From positions 248,001 to 312,000 of the forward strand of contig NZ_SLWS01000009.1 in the NCBI RefSeq assembly GCF_004345645.1: a stretch of DNA of 64,000 nt, read 5' to 3'. The notes below the pieces were generated by a model, which did not search any database, had not been told where the DNA came from, and worked only from the letters and a program-made list of their open reading frames with translations. The DNA comes from Actinocrispum wychmicini (GTDB lineage: Bacteria > Actinomycetota > Actinomycetes > Mycobacteriales > Pseudonocardiaceae). The first letter of the stretch is position 1. Each line of letters opens with the position of its first letter. Shown here one piece after another: positions 9,340 to 17,938 of the stretch. The translations under genes were made by a program, and so were the position numbers.

Positions 9340-10554
9340 ATGGACAAGCTCAGCAGGCGCAACGTGTTGATGGCGGGTGGCGCGTTGGCCGCGACCGGAG
9401 CGCTGAGTTTCGCGGCGCCCGCGCAGGCGTGGACGTGGTCGGCCAAGGGGTCGGTGGCGGGCACGGGGGCGGGCACCGACCCACGGTGGGTCTGGGACGA
9501 GCAGGCCGACCCGCTGGTCGCCTCGCTGCTCGACCGGGGTGACGTGCCCAGGGTCAACGAACTGCTGCGGACCTGGACCAAGAACGGCCAGCCGTTGCCG
9601 GCTGGGCTGCCGGCGGACCTGCGGGACTTCATGGAGCAGGCCAGGCAGCTGCCGTCCTGGGTCGACCGCGGCAAGCTGGCCACCGCCTACGACTTCAACG
9701 AGAAACGCGGTCTCTACCTCGGCGTGTTGTACGGCCTGGCCAGCGGAATGATGAGCACGGCCATCCCCAAGGAGGCGCGCGCGGTCTACTACTCCAAGGG
9801 CGGCGCCGACATGAAGGACCGCATCTCCAAGACCGCCAAACTCGGGTACGACATCGGCACGCGCAACGCCTTCGACCCTGACGGCGAAATGATCGTGACC
9901 TGCGTGAAGACCCGGCTGGTGCACGCGGCTGTCCGGCACCTGCTGCCGCAGTCACCGGGCTGGGAGGCGGTCGCCGACGAGCAGATCCCGATCAGCCAGG
10001 CGGCCATGATGGTCACCTGGCACAGCCTGCCCACGACCGTCATGCAGAAGCTGGTCGCGTGGCGGGTGCCGATCCCGGCCGCCGAGTCCGCGGCCTTCTT
10101 GCATTCGTGGCAGGTGGGCGGGCACATGCTGGGCATCAAGGACGAGTACATCCCCGCGACCTGGGACGCGGCCAACTCCCAGGCCAAACAGGTCCTTGAC
10201 CCGGTGCTGGCGCCGACCCCGGAGGGCATCGCGCTGGCCGACATCCTCCTCGGCCTCGGATCTGTGGTCGACGGCGGTGTGCTCAGCAAGCCCATCCTCG
10301 GCTCGTTCACGCGGTTCCTGCTCGGCGACCGGATCGCCGACTGGCTGCGGATCCCCCGCGAGCCGATCTGGGACCCGCTGCTGAAAACGGCGTGGGGGCC
10401 GTTCATCGCGTTCCGCGAAGGCCTTCTGCCCTTCCCCGGCGCACCGCAGGCCTATTGGCTTTTCGACGAATTCCTCCGTAAATCGATGCTGCTGTTCCTG
10501 TCCGAAGCGCGGCCGATCAGCATCGAGATCCCGCAGGCCAACCGACCGTCCTGA
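9340..10554 (+). CDS. lcp: Latex-clearing protein (rubber oxygenase), copy 1
   Basis: This 404-residue protein has a twin-arginine signal peptide (LSRRNVLM, hydrophobic run, APAQA cleavage near 30), so it is folded before export. The mature part is the DUF2236/MpaB-type heme oxygenase fold. The residues described for Streptomyces LcpK30 (Arg164, Lys167, Thr168, Arg195, axial His198, Arg202) occur here as R161, K164, T165, R192, H195 and R199 with exact spacing (RISKT; RLVHAAVR). The family cleaves cis-1,4-polyisoprene oxidatively into oligomers ending in aldehyde and ketone groups. AGGAGG precedes the ATG. It is followed by a second lcp and molybdenum hydroxylase genes in one operon. The substrate is inferred from family and context. 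Confidence 0.88.
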   Translation: MDKLSRRNVLMAGGALAATGALSFAAPAQAWTWSAKGSVAGTGAGTDPRWVWDEQADPLVASLLDRGDVPRVNELLRTWTKNGQPLPAGLPADLRDFMEQARQLPSWVDRGKLATAYDFNEKRGLYLGVLYGLASGMMSTAIPKEARAVYYSKGGADMKDRISKTAKLGYDIGTRNAFDPDGEMIVTCVKTRLVHAAVRHLLPQSPGWEAVADEQIPISQAAMMVTWHSLPTTVMQKLVAWRVPIPAAESAAFLHSWQVGGHMLGIKDEYIPATWDAANSQAKQVLDPVLAPTPEGIALADILLGLGSVVDGGVLSKPILGSFTRFLLGDRIADWLRIPREPIWDPLLKTAWGPFIAFREGLLPFPGAPQAYWLFDEFLRKSMLLFLSEARPISIEIPQANRPS

Positions 10555-10589
10555 CGCCGGCGACCACCACTCGACGAGGAGTACCAGGT

Positions 10590-11789
10590 ATGGCAGAGCT
10601 CAGCAGGCGCAAGATGTTGATCTCGGGCGGGGCGTTGGGGGCGCTCAGCGCGCTGGGCATGGCGTCCCCGGCTTGGGCGTGGGCGCCGAGCGGTTCGATC
10701 GCGGGGTCCGGCGCCGGGGCCGACCCGCGCTGGGTCTGGGACGAGGAGGCCGACCCGTTGGTGGCCTCGCTGCTCGACCGCGGCGCCGTGCCCGAGGCCA
10801 ACCGTCTACTGTGGAACTGGAACCGCAACGACCAGCCCTTGCCCGACGGCCTGCCGGACGATCTGCGGGCGTTCATCGAGAAAGCACGTCAACTGCCGTC
10901 GTGGGCGGACAAGGGCAAGCTGACCACCGCGGCCGAGTTCAACAAGTCCAGGGGCCTGTACCTCAACCTGCTCAACGGCGTCGGTGGCGGCATGCTCAGC
11001 ACCGCCATTCCCAAGGAGGCCCGCGCGGTCTACTACTCCAAGGGCGGCGCGAACATGGAAGACCGCGTCGCCAAGACCAGCATCCTCGGCTTCGCCGTCG
11101 GGGCCTTGAACGCGTACCAGCCAGACGGCTCCTGTGTGGTCAACGCCGTGAAGACCCGGCTGGTGCATGCGGCGGTACGACACCTGCTGCCACAGTCCCC
11201 CAACTGGACCGGCGAAGTTCCGATCAGCCAGAACGACATGCTGGTCACCTGGCACACCTTGCCGACCTTCGCGATGCGCAAGATGCGCGAGTGGCAGGTC
11301 CCGATCACTACCGCCCAGTCCGACGCGTACCTGCATGTGTGGCAGGTGACCGCGCACATGCTGGGTATCCGGGACGAGTACATCCCCGCCACCTGGACCG
11401 CCGCCAATTCGCAGTCGGACCAGGTGATGCCACCGGCGATGGGGCCGACCCGGGAAGGCGTTGAGCTGACCGAGATTCTGTTGGGCCAGCTCGCCGAACA
11501 GACCAGCCCCGGCAGCATCGGCCGGCCGCTGTGCAACGCGCTCGCCCGGTACCTGGTCGGCACGCAGGTGGCCGACTGGGACGGCATCCGCCGCGAGCCG
11601 GTGTGGGACCCGCTGATCGCCAACACCTGGCCGATCCTGGTGCGGTTCCGGGAAGGTCTCATTCCGTTGCCGCTGGTCCCCCCGGTCGCCTGGACCATCG
11701 ACGAGGCCCTGCGCCAGTACATCCTGTTCTATCTCACCAAGGGCAAGCAGACCAAGATCGAGATCCCCACGATCAACCGTCCCAGCTGA
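10590..11789 (+). CDS. lcp: Latex-clearing protein (rubber oxygenase), copy 2
   Basis: This is a tandem paralogue of the preceding gene, starting 36 bp after it, 399 residues, with GAGGAG before the ATG. It has a twin-arginine signal (LSRRKMLIS, cleavage near AWA, residue 30). The heme-site residues are all kept: R159, K162, T163 (RVAKT), R190, axial H193 and R197 (RLVHAAVR). Similarity to copy 1 extends along the whole mature protein, so this is an old duplication rather than a recent copy. The stop overlaps the next start by one base (TGATG). Two Lcp proteins may differ in substrate chain length, expression or cleavage pattern. Confidence 0.87.
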   Translation: MAELSRRKMLISGGALGALSALGMASPAWAWAPSGSIAGSGAGADPRWVWDEEADPLVASLLDRGAVPEANRLLWNWNRNDQPLPDGLPDDLRAFIEKARQLPSWADKGKLTTAAEFNKSRGLYLNLLNGVGGGMLSTAIPKEARAVYYSKGGANMEDRVAKTSILGFAVGALNAYQPDGSCVVNAVKTRLVHAAVRHLLPQSPNWTGEVPISQNDMLVTWHTLPTFAMRKMREWQVPITTAQSDAYLHVWQVTAHMLGIRDEYIPATWTAANSQSDQVMPPAMGPTREGVELTEILLGQLAEQTSPGSIGRPLCNALARYLVGTQVADWDGIRREPVWDPLIANTWPILVRFREGLIPLPLVPPVAWTIDEALRQYILFYLTKGKQTKIEIPTINRPS

Positions 11790-14065
11790 TGGGCGTCGAC
11801 CGGCGGCGGTTCCTCGGGTACGTCCTGGCGGCGCCGACCCTCCTCACCGCCGCCGAACTCGAAGTGCCGCCGACCGCCCACGCCCAGCTGCCTTCGCCGG
11901 ACATCACGCAGATCCTCGATCTCAACGACATGATGACCGTGGCGGCCTTGCCGACTTCGGGTCTGATCACGGTCGGGGTCGACCAGGACGGCACGGTGTC
12001 GTTCGCGCTGCCTCGCGCCGAGGTGGGGCAGGGCATCACCACGTCGACGGCCATGCTGATCGCCGAGGAACTGGCCGTGCCGCTGGACCGGGTGCGAGTC
12101 ACGCTCGCCGACGCCCGGCCGGAGCTGCTGTTCAACCAGCTCACCGGCGGCTCGAACACGACCATCGCGACCTACACCCCGATCCGGGTCGCCGCGGCCG
12201 TCGCCCGGCGTCGGCTGCTCGACGCCGCGGCGACCGAACTCGGCGTGGCGGTCACCGACCTGACGCTGAAAGCCGGGGTGATCACCGATCGCTCCGGCCA
12301 CCGTATCGAGATCGGTGCTCTCGCCACGAAGGCCGCGAGCACACGAACCCGGCAGATGCCCGTCGAGCTCACGGCACGCCCGAACTTCACCGTCATCGGC
12401 AAGCCGCACAACCGGATCGACGCGCTGGACGCGGTGACCGGGCGCAAGAAGTTCGCGATGGACCTCGACATCCCGGACGCGAAGCCAACCATGGTGTGCC
12501 GTCCACCGACCATCAACGGCAAGGTCGGCTCGGTCGCCAACCTCAACGAAGTCCGTGCCCTGCCGGGAGTTACGGACGTTGTGGTGATCTCCACTGGAGT
12601 GGCGGTACGCGCGGACACATTCGGCCAGTGCATCGACGCCGTACGTGCTCTGCGCGTCTCCTGGAAACCCGGTACCGCGGAAGGGAAATCCGACTCGTCG
12701 GTGCTCCGGGAGCTGGCCGCCGCGGAACTGCCGCTCGGGCTCAAGCCGCCGTTCACCCAGACCGTGGAAGGCAGGTTCACGTTCCACTTCCGCAGCAACA
12801 GCGCGCTGGAACCGAACTGCGCGGTCGCCGACGTCCGGCCTGACCGCGCCTCGGTCTGGGCGGCGCTGAAGTCGCCGATCGTGGCCCAGCAGACCATCGC
12901 CGCCAAGCTCGGGCTGCCGCTCGGCGCGGTCACCGTGCACGTCACCGAAGGCGGCGGTTCGTTCGGGCGCAAGCTGTTCTTCGACGCCGCACTGGAAGCC
13001 GTGGAGGTGTCCCAGAAGGTCGGCAAACCCGTCAAACTGATGTGGCACCGCGCCGACGACGCCCGCCAGGGACGCGCCCACCCGATGGCCACCTCACGGG
13101 TCCGCGCCGCGTACATCAGCGGCACCGTGCTCACGTACGACCAGCGACACACCAGCGTCGCCACCGACCTCAGCCACGGGCTCGGCGAGATCATCACCGC
13201 CATGGCCGCCCGGCTGCCAGTGGGCGACATCGGCTTCTCGGAGACGTTCTTCCAACTGTCCCAGACGATGTCCTACAACTTCGGCCTCGCCACCCGGCTG
13301 CTGAGCGAAACCGACAAGGGCTTCAACACCGGCAGCATGCGCAACGTCTACTCCCCCGACGTCACCTGCGCCCGTGAGCTCATCGTCGACCAGCTCGCCG
13401 CGCGGATGGGCAAGGACCCGTACCAGTTCCGGCACGACTACCTCCGCGACGACCGCTCACGCGCTGTGTTGCAGAAGGTCGCGGAGGTCGGCAACTGGGG
13501 CCGTCCAATGCCCGCCGGCACCGCACAGGGTGTCGCCTTCCACGCCGAGTACAAGGCCGTCAGCGCGGCCCTGGTGGAGATCGACTGCCGGCCCGAGACC
13601 GTCAACCGGCCCATTCCGAACGGCGTGGCCGGACCACGGGTCACCAAGGCCGTGTTCGCCGTCGACGTCGGCCTGGCCGTCAACCCGCGCGGTCTGGAGG
13701 CGCAGATGATGGGCGGCATCATGGACGGCATCGCCCAGGCGTTGACCTCAAGCCTGCACCTGCGCGACGGGTACTTCCTGGAAGCGAGCTGGGACAACTA
13801 CTTCTACACCCGGCAGTGGAACACCCCACCGGAACTCCAGATCATCGTGATGCCCAACACCTCGGAGAACCCCGGCGGCGCGGGCGAACTGGGCGTCGCC
13901 GCTTCGATGGCCGCAGTCGCCTGCGCGTACGGCCGCGCGACCGGAACGATGCCCACCAGCTTCCCGATCAACCACGGCACACTCTCCTTCGACCCCAAGC
14001 CGACTGTCCCGCCCGTCCCACCCTCCCCGACCGACGGCCTGAACCGAGGAGCTCCCGGTGCCTGA
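11789..14065 (+). CDS. Molybdenum hydroxylase large subunit (oxi-type aldehyde oxidoreductase)
   Basis: The true start is ATG 11789, sharing one base with the lcp stop. An upstream extension in the same frame is an lcp shadow. The 758-residue product has an N-terminal twin-arginine signal (DRRRFLGYV) and the xanthine-dehydrogenase/isoquinoline-oxidoreductase (IorB) fold. It carries a glycine-rich molybdopterin loop (EGGGSFGRK) and a catalytic Glu in GGAGELGVA near the C-terminus. In Streptomyces sp. K30 lcp is followed by oxiA/oxiB, encoding subunits of such an enzyme, proposed to oxidise the oligo-isoprenoid aldehydes made by Lcp. The Fe-S subunit follows with an 8-bp overlap and lacks its own signal, so it is probably co-exported by hitch-hiking. 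Confidence 0.87.
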   Translation: MGVDRRRFLGYVLAAPTLLTAAELEVPPTAHAQLPSPDITQILDLNDMMTVAALPTSGLITVGVDQDGTVSFALPRAEVGQGITTSTAMLIAEELAVPLDRVRVTLADARPELLFNQLTGGSNTTIATYTPIRVAAAVARRRLLDAAATELGVAVTDLTLKAGVITDRSGHRIEIGALATKAASTRTRQMPVELTARPNFTVIGKPHNRIDALDAVTGRKKFAMDLDIPDAKPTMVCRPPTINGKVGSVANLNEVRALPGVTDVVVISTGVAVRADTFGQCIDAVRALRVSWKPGTAEGKSDSSVLRELAAAELPLGLKPPFTQTVEGRFTFHFRSNSALEPNCAVADVRPDRASVWAALKSPIVAQQTIAAKLGLPLGAVTVHVTEGGGSFGRKLFFDAALEAVEVSQKVGKPVKLMWHRADDARQGRAHPMATSRVRAAYISGTVLTYDQRHTSVATDLSHGLGEIITAMAARLPVGDIGFSETFFQLSQTMSYNFGLATRLLSETDKGFNTGSMRNVYSPDVTCARELIVDQLAARMGKDPYQFRHDYLRDDRSRAVLQKVAEVGNWGRPMPAGTAQGVAFHAEYKAVSAALVEIDCRPETVNRPIPNGVAGPRVTKAVFAVDVGLAVNPRGLEAQMMGGIMDGIAQALTSSLHLRDGYFLEASWDNYFYTRQWNTPPELQIIVMPNTSENPGGAGELGVAASMAAVACAYGRATGTMPTSFPINHGTLSFDPKPTVPPVPPSPTDGLNRGAPGA

Positions 14066-14537
14066 GCACACTTTCCGCGTCAACGGCGAGCCGGTCACCG
14101 TCAACGTCGCCGACAACGTGCGACTGTTGTGGGTGTTGCGGGACATCCTCGGCATCACCGGACCGAAGTACGGCTGCGGCATCAACGTCTGCAAGGCATG
14201 CACGAGTTTCGTCAACGGCCAGGCGGTCAACCCCTGCGCGATCCCAGTCGGCGACCTGCGGCCGACCGACGAAGTCACCACCATCGAAGGACTTCCGGCC
14301 ACGGTCGGCAAAGACCTGCACCCGATGCAACAGGCGTGGCTCGACCACGACGTCGCCCAGTGCGGCTACTGCCAGCCCGGCCAGATCATGGCCGCCGTGG
14401 CACTGGTCCGCCGAGTCGCCGCCGAAGGCCGCGAGATCACCAACGCCGACCTCGACGGCCTCCGCAACATCTGCCGCTGCGGCACGTACTTCCGGATCCG
14501 CGAAGCCATCACAGCCGGCGCCCGGAACATGGTTTAG
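14058..14537 (+). CDS. [2Fe-2S] small subunit of molybdenum hydroxylase
   Basis: The start is GTG 14058, with AGGAG just upstream inside the end of the large-subunit gene. The 159-residue product has the standard two-cluster layout. The N-terminal plant-ferredoxin-like domain carries CGINVCKAC plus a later Cys; the C-terminal helical domain carries QCGYCQPG and ICRCGTY. It passes electrons from the molybdopterin centre of the large subunit to an acceptor. No signal peptide is present. It ends the lcp-oxi transcript; a long inverted repeat follows downstream. Confidence 0.92.
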   Translation: MPEHTFRVNGEPVTVNVADNVRLLWVLRDILGITGPKYGCGINVCKACTSFVNGQAVNPCAIPVGDLRPTDEVTTIEGLPATVGKDLHPMQQAWLDHDVAQCGYCQPGQIMAAVALVRRVAAEGREITNADLDGLRNICRCGTYFRIREAITAGARNMV

Positions 14538-14729
14538 AGCCCACCCAACCCGGGAGGACGGGTTTGGTGGCCGAGGACTGAGGCCGGACTGGTGGCCGAG
14601 GCCGGGCGTGCGGCCGGCTGAGCCACGTGGGCCGGCTTCGAGAGCCTACCCCACGGACCACGAACACCCCCAGCCACGGAACCGGGCGTATCCCCGTCTC
14701 CAGGCGCGTGCCCGCGCCGCAGACCTCTG

Positions 14730-14872
14730 CTTCGTTCTGTCTCCCGGCCGACCTGTGCTTCGCAAACCATGGGTGTCAAGGGGACTGAAAGCGGAACCCA
14801 ACGCCGAGCGGCGAAGGTCCCCTTGACGCCCATGGTTCCCCTCGGGCAGGTCGGCCGGGAGGCAGGACGCAG
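14730..14872. repeat. Long imperfect inverted repeat between convergent genes
   Basis: Arms 14730-14785 and 14817-14872 (56 nt each) pair around a 31-nt centre. The inner 21 bp (starting AACCATGGGTGTCAAGG) match with one difference. A 15-bp block (CTCCCGGCCGACCTG and complement) matches perfectly. About nine positions between these blocks and a few outer ones differ. It lies in the gap of roughly 420 bp between the end of the oxi operon and the end of the leftward acyl-CoA dehydrogenase. It could act as a two-way terminator or be the remains of a small mobile element. I see no gene in 14538-14956. Confidence 0.7.
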
Positions 14873-14956
14873 TCTGTTCCCCTGTCTCCTGGTCGATCAG
14901 CCCGCCCGGCGAGGGCATTCTTTTGAGCACCGCAGCCGAACTGAACGCCATAGGGC

Positions 14957-16093
14957 TCAGAGTCCGTAGGTCTTCCCGATGATGTCGCGCTGAATCTCGC
15001 TAGTCCCGCCGTATACAGTAGACACAACGGTGGATCGCAGCAGCCGTTCCATACCGTACTCCGTGGCATAGCCGTAGCCGCCCATCATCTGCATGCCGTC
15101 CAGCGCCATGGCTTTGGCGAACTCGGTGGCCTTCAACTTGGCCATCGACGCCTCCCGAGGCAACAGCCGGGTCGGGTCGGCCTCGATCTGCCGCGCCACG
15201 TCGTGCACCAGCAGCCGAGTGCACTCCAGTTCGGTGGCGTGGTCGGCGAGCCGGTGTCGCAGCGCCTGGAAACTGCCGACCGGACGGCCGAACTGTTGAC
15301 GCTCCCGCACGTAGGACACTGTGTCGTCGAACGCCCTGCGTGCGGTGCCGAGCATCAAACCGGCCAGGATCATCCGCTCCAGGTTCAGTCCCGCCATCAG
15401 CTGACGCCAGCCTTGGTCCACCTCGCCGACCACCGCGTCGTCAGGCAGGAAGCAGTCGGTGAAGTACAGGTCGTTGACCTCACGGCCGCCCATGGTGTCG
15501 ATGCCGCGCACCACCATCCCGTCCACTCCCGCCGGGACGGAGAACATGGTGAGCCCGTCGTGTTTGCCGCCCGCCGTGGACGTACGCGCGACTAGGAGAA
15601 TGTGGTCGGCGATGTGCGCGTTGGAGCACCAGGTTTTCTGGCCGTTGACGACCCACCCGCCGGCACTTCGCTCGGCCTTGCACGTCAGCGCGCCGACGTC
15701 CGAACCGGCACCGGGCTCCGACATCGACACAGCCAACACCGTGCCGCTCAGGAAGTCACCGAGCACTCGGCGTTTCTGGTCCTCGCTGCCGAACTTCTCG
15801 TACGAGGCCGCGGTGATCGCGGACGTGGCGAACCCGCCGATCGGCGCCTGCCAGTACGCCGTGGTCTCCAGGAACAGCAGCAGGTCGACCATGCTCTGGC
15901 CGGCGCCGCCGTACGCCTCCGGCACCGCGACCCCCAGCCAACCCAGCTCGGCCAGCTTCCGGTACAACTCCGCGTTGTGCGGGTTGTCGCCGCCGTCGGT
16001 CAGCTTCAGCCACTGCTCGCGAGTCCCGACCTCACGCCGGCAGAACTCCTCGATCGCGGCCACGAAGTCACGTCGCTCGTCGGTCAATGTCAA
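14957..16093 (-). CDS. Acyl-CoA dehydrogenase
   Basis: This 378-residue flavoprotein has the three-part acyl-CoA dehydrogenase fold: an N-terminal helical domain, a middle beta domain (SMSEPGAGSD) and a C-terminal helical domain (RQQFGRPVGSFQ). The Glu common to short/medium-chain enzymes in YEGTSEIQ is Gly here (YGGTSEIQ, G362). A Glu is instead available in helix G (NLER, E239), the position used by isovaleryl- and long-chain-type enzymes, so it should be active, probably on branched or long acyl chains. The start is TTG 16093, overlapping the stop of the upstream acyl-CoA synthetase (TTGA), so the two are translationally coupled. They may process branched acids from the adjacent rubber pathway; that link is inference. 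Confidence 0.85.
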   Translation of the reverse strand: MTLTDERRDFVAAIEEFCRREVGTREQWLKLTDGGDNPHNAELYRKLAELGWLGVAVPEAYGGAGQSMVDLLLFLETTAYWQAPIGGFATSAITAASYEKFGSEDQKRRVLGDFLSGTVLAVSMSEPGAGSDVGALTCKAERSAGGWVVNGQKTWCSNAHIADHILLVARTSTAGGKHDGLTMFSVPAGVDGMVVRGIDTMGGREVNDLYFTDCFLPDDAVVGEVDQGWRQLMAGLNLERMILAGLMLGTARRAFDDTVSYVRERQQFGRPVGSFQALRHRLADHATELECTRLLVHDVARQIEADPTRLLPREASMAKLKATEFAKAMALDGMQMMGGYGYATEYGMERLLRSTVVSTVYGGTSEIQRDIIGKTYGL

Positions 16094-17835
16094 GACACGC
16101 CTCCCACGTACAGTTCATCGATCACGTCCGCGTAGCGCTGTTCGATCACCCGGCGCCGAAGCTTCAGCGTCGGGGTCAGCTCAGCACTTTCCGGACCCCA
16201 CGGGCGGTCGAGCACCCGGAACGCCTTGATCTGTTCCGGTCGCGACAACGCCTCGTTCGCCCGCTGGACGGCGGCGGCCAACTCCTCACGCACACGCGGT
16301 TCTGTCGCCAGCTCCTCAGTGGACAGGCCGTACGCCTTCGCCACGTCCTCGTCCAGCACGAGCAACGCGGTCAGGTACGGGCGGCGGTCGCCCACCACGA
16401 CTGCGTAGCCGATCAGTGGATGCGCCCGCAGCAGCGACTCGATCGCGCTGGGCGCGATGTTCTTGCCGCTGGCGGTGATGACCATCTCCTTCTTGCGGTC
16501 GACGATCCGCAGCAGCCCGTCGTCGTCGAACCGGCCGATGTCGCCGGTGGCCAGCCAGCCGTCCGCGGCCACCGCCGGCTCGACCCGCCCGTCCGCCCGC
16601 AGGTAGCCCAGGAACACCAGCGGTCCGCGCACCTCCACTTCACCATCCTCGGCGAGCCGGATCTCCATCCCTGGCATGGCTTCGCCGACCGTGCCGGCCC
16701 GGTAGCGGTCCGGGAACGTGCTGGTGGCCGCGCCGGTGGTCTCGGAAAGACCCCAGACCTCCATGATCGACAGGCCGACGCTGCCGAAGAACTCCAGCAC
16801 CTCGGCCGGAACCGGTGCGGCGCCGCTGCCCAGGCGGACCGCTTCGGCGAGCCCAAGCCGTTCTCGCAGGGGGCGCAACACAGCGCGGTCGGCGTGCGCC
16901 AGCCTCTCGGCGAGCTCGTCGGGCAATGGGTCGCCGGTGGCCCGGATCCGGTACGCCTCGGCGGCCAACTCCCGCGCCTGACCGACCAGATCGCCATCCA
17001 TAGTGGACAGTACGTGGTGCAGTCCGGCCGCGAACTTCTCCCACACCCGCGGCACACCGAAGAACCCCTGTGGCCGCACCTTCGTCAACGTGGCGAGGAG
17101 TTGGGTGGCGTCGGCGCAGATCGTCACGTGCCCCGCCGTGTAGATCGGCTGGTAGATGCCGAGGACCCGCTCAGCGATGTGCGCGAGCGGCAGGTACGCG
17201 ACTGTCCTGGGGTGCGCCGGCCCGGGTTGGACCAGTTCCTGCAGCGCGCACTGGTAAAGCACGTTGCGGTGGGACAGCACGACACCCTTCGGATCGCCGG
17301 TCGTGCCCGACGTGTAGATCATCGCCACCGGGTCGCCCTGGTCGGCCTCGGTGATCGGCGCGGCGTGCCCGGCCAGCAGATCGGCGTAACGCGTGTGCGG
17401 GCCGTCTTCGACAACGACCACTTTCACCTCGGGCATCTCGGCGAGCGCGGGCGCCCAGCGCGCGAGTTCGGCGGGGCCTTCCAGCACCACCACCGTGGCT
17501 CCGCTGTGCCCGGCGACCTGCCGGATCTGCTCCGGGCTCAAGGTCGCGTACGTCGTGCACGGGATCGCTCCCAGCTCCACCGCGGCGAGGTCGACAACCC
17601 AGTGCTCCGGGCGGCTGGACATGCCGATGAGCATCCGGTCACCCCGCCGCAGGCCCAGTTCGGACAGCCCACCCGCGACGGCGAGCACCTCCTCGCCCAG
17701 GTCCCGCCACGTCCGGGTGTGCCCGTCGGCGCCGGTCAGCGCCGGCCGGTCGCCGTGCATGATGGCGTTGCGCCGCAGCAACTTGGGCACCGTCCACGCG
17801 CCGACCGCGGCGCGCACCTGCTCAGCCGTGACCAT
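16090..17835 (-). CDS. AMP-forming acyl-CoA synthetase (long-chain type)
   Basis: I prefer ATG 17835, with GGGAGC/AGGAG upstream, giving 581 residues; an in-frame ATG at 17901 would overlap the divergent promoter. The ANL-family core motif YTSGTTGDPKG, the SETT element (A5), the TGDIG motif and the DRKKEM hinge are all present. It activates a carboxylic acid to acyl-AMP and then acyl-CoA at the cytoplasmic face. It is coupled to the following acyl-CoA dehydrogenase by a 4-bp overlap and is divergent from a double TetR regulator. Substrate chain type cannot be read from sequence. Confidence 0.87.
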   Translation of the reverse strand: MVTAEQVRAAVGAWTVPKLLRRNAIMHGDRPALTGADGHTRTWRDLGEEVLAVAGGLSELGLRRGDRMLIGMSSRPEHWVVDLAAVELGAIPCTTYATLSPEQIRQVAGHSGATVVVLEGPAELARWAPALAEMPEVKVVVVEDGPHTRYADLLAGHAAPITEADQGDPVAMIYTSGTTGDPKGVVLSHRNVLYQCALQELVQPGPAHPRTVAYLPLAHIAERVLGIYQPIYTAGHVTICADATQLLATLTKVRPQGFFGVPRVWEKFAAGLHHVLSTMDGDLVGQARELAAEAYRIRATGDPLPDELAERLAHADRAVLRPLRERLGLAEAVRLGSGAAPVPAEVLEFFGSVGLSIMEVWGLSETTGAATSTFPDRYRAGTVGEAMPGMEIRLAEDGEVEVRGPLVFLGYLRADGRVEPAVAADGWLATGDIGRFDDDGLLRIVDRKKEMVITASGKNIAPSAIESLLRAHPLIGYAVVVGDRRPYLTALLVLDEDVAKAYGLSTEELATEPRVREELAAAVQRANEALSRPEQIKAFRVLDRPWGPESAELTPTLKLRRRVIEQRYADVIDELYVGGVS

Positions 17836-17873
17836 CTCCTGCTCCCAAGCGCTTCCGAACCGTGATTCACTTA

Positions 17874-17882
17874 ATGGACCAT
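17874..17882. promoter_or_regulatory. Possible operator between synthetase and double-TetR genes
   Basis: ATGGACCAT is a perfect 9-base odd palindrome (ATGG-A-CCAT) within an imperfect larger one (TTAATGGACCATAAT). It lies in the 103-bp divergent spacer, so it could be bound by the tandem TetR protein. The short core makes this tentative. Confidence 0.35.
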
Positions 17883-17902
17883 AATGCCAGTTCAGAAGCA
17901 CT

Positions 17903-17932
17903 TTGGCTAGAGAGCGCAGCAGACGCTACACT
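17903..17932 (+). promoter_or_regulatory. Probable promoter of the double-TetR gene, leaderless transcript
   Basis: TTGGCT (17903-17908), an 18-nt spacer and TACACT (17927-17932) fit a sigma-70-type promoter. The predicted start point, about 7 nt past the -10 box, coincides with the ATG at 17939. No ribosome site precedes that ATG, which fits a leaderless mRNA, common in actinobacteria. Confidence 0.55.
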
Positions 17933-17938
17933 CACACC

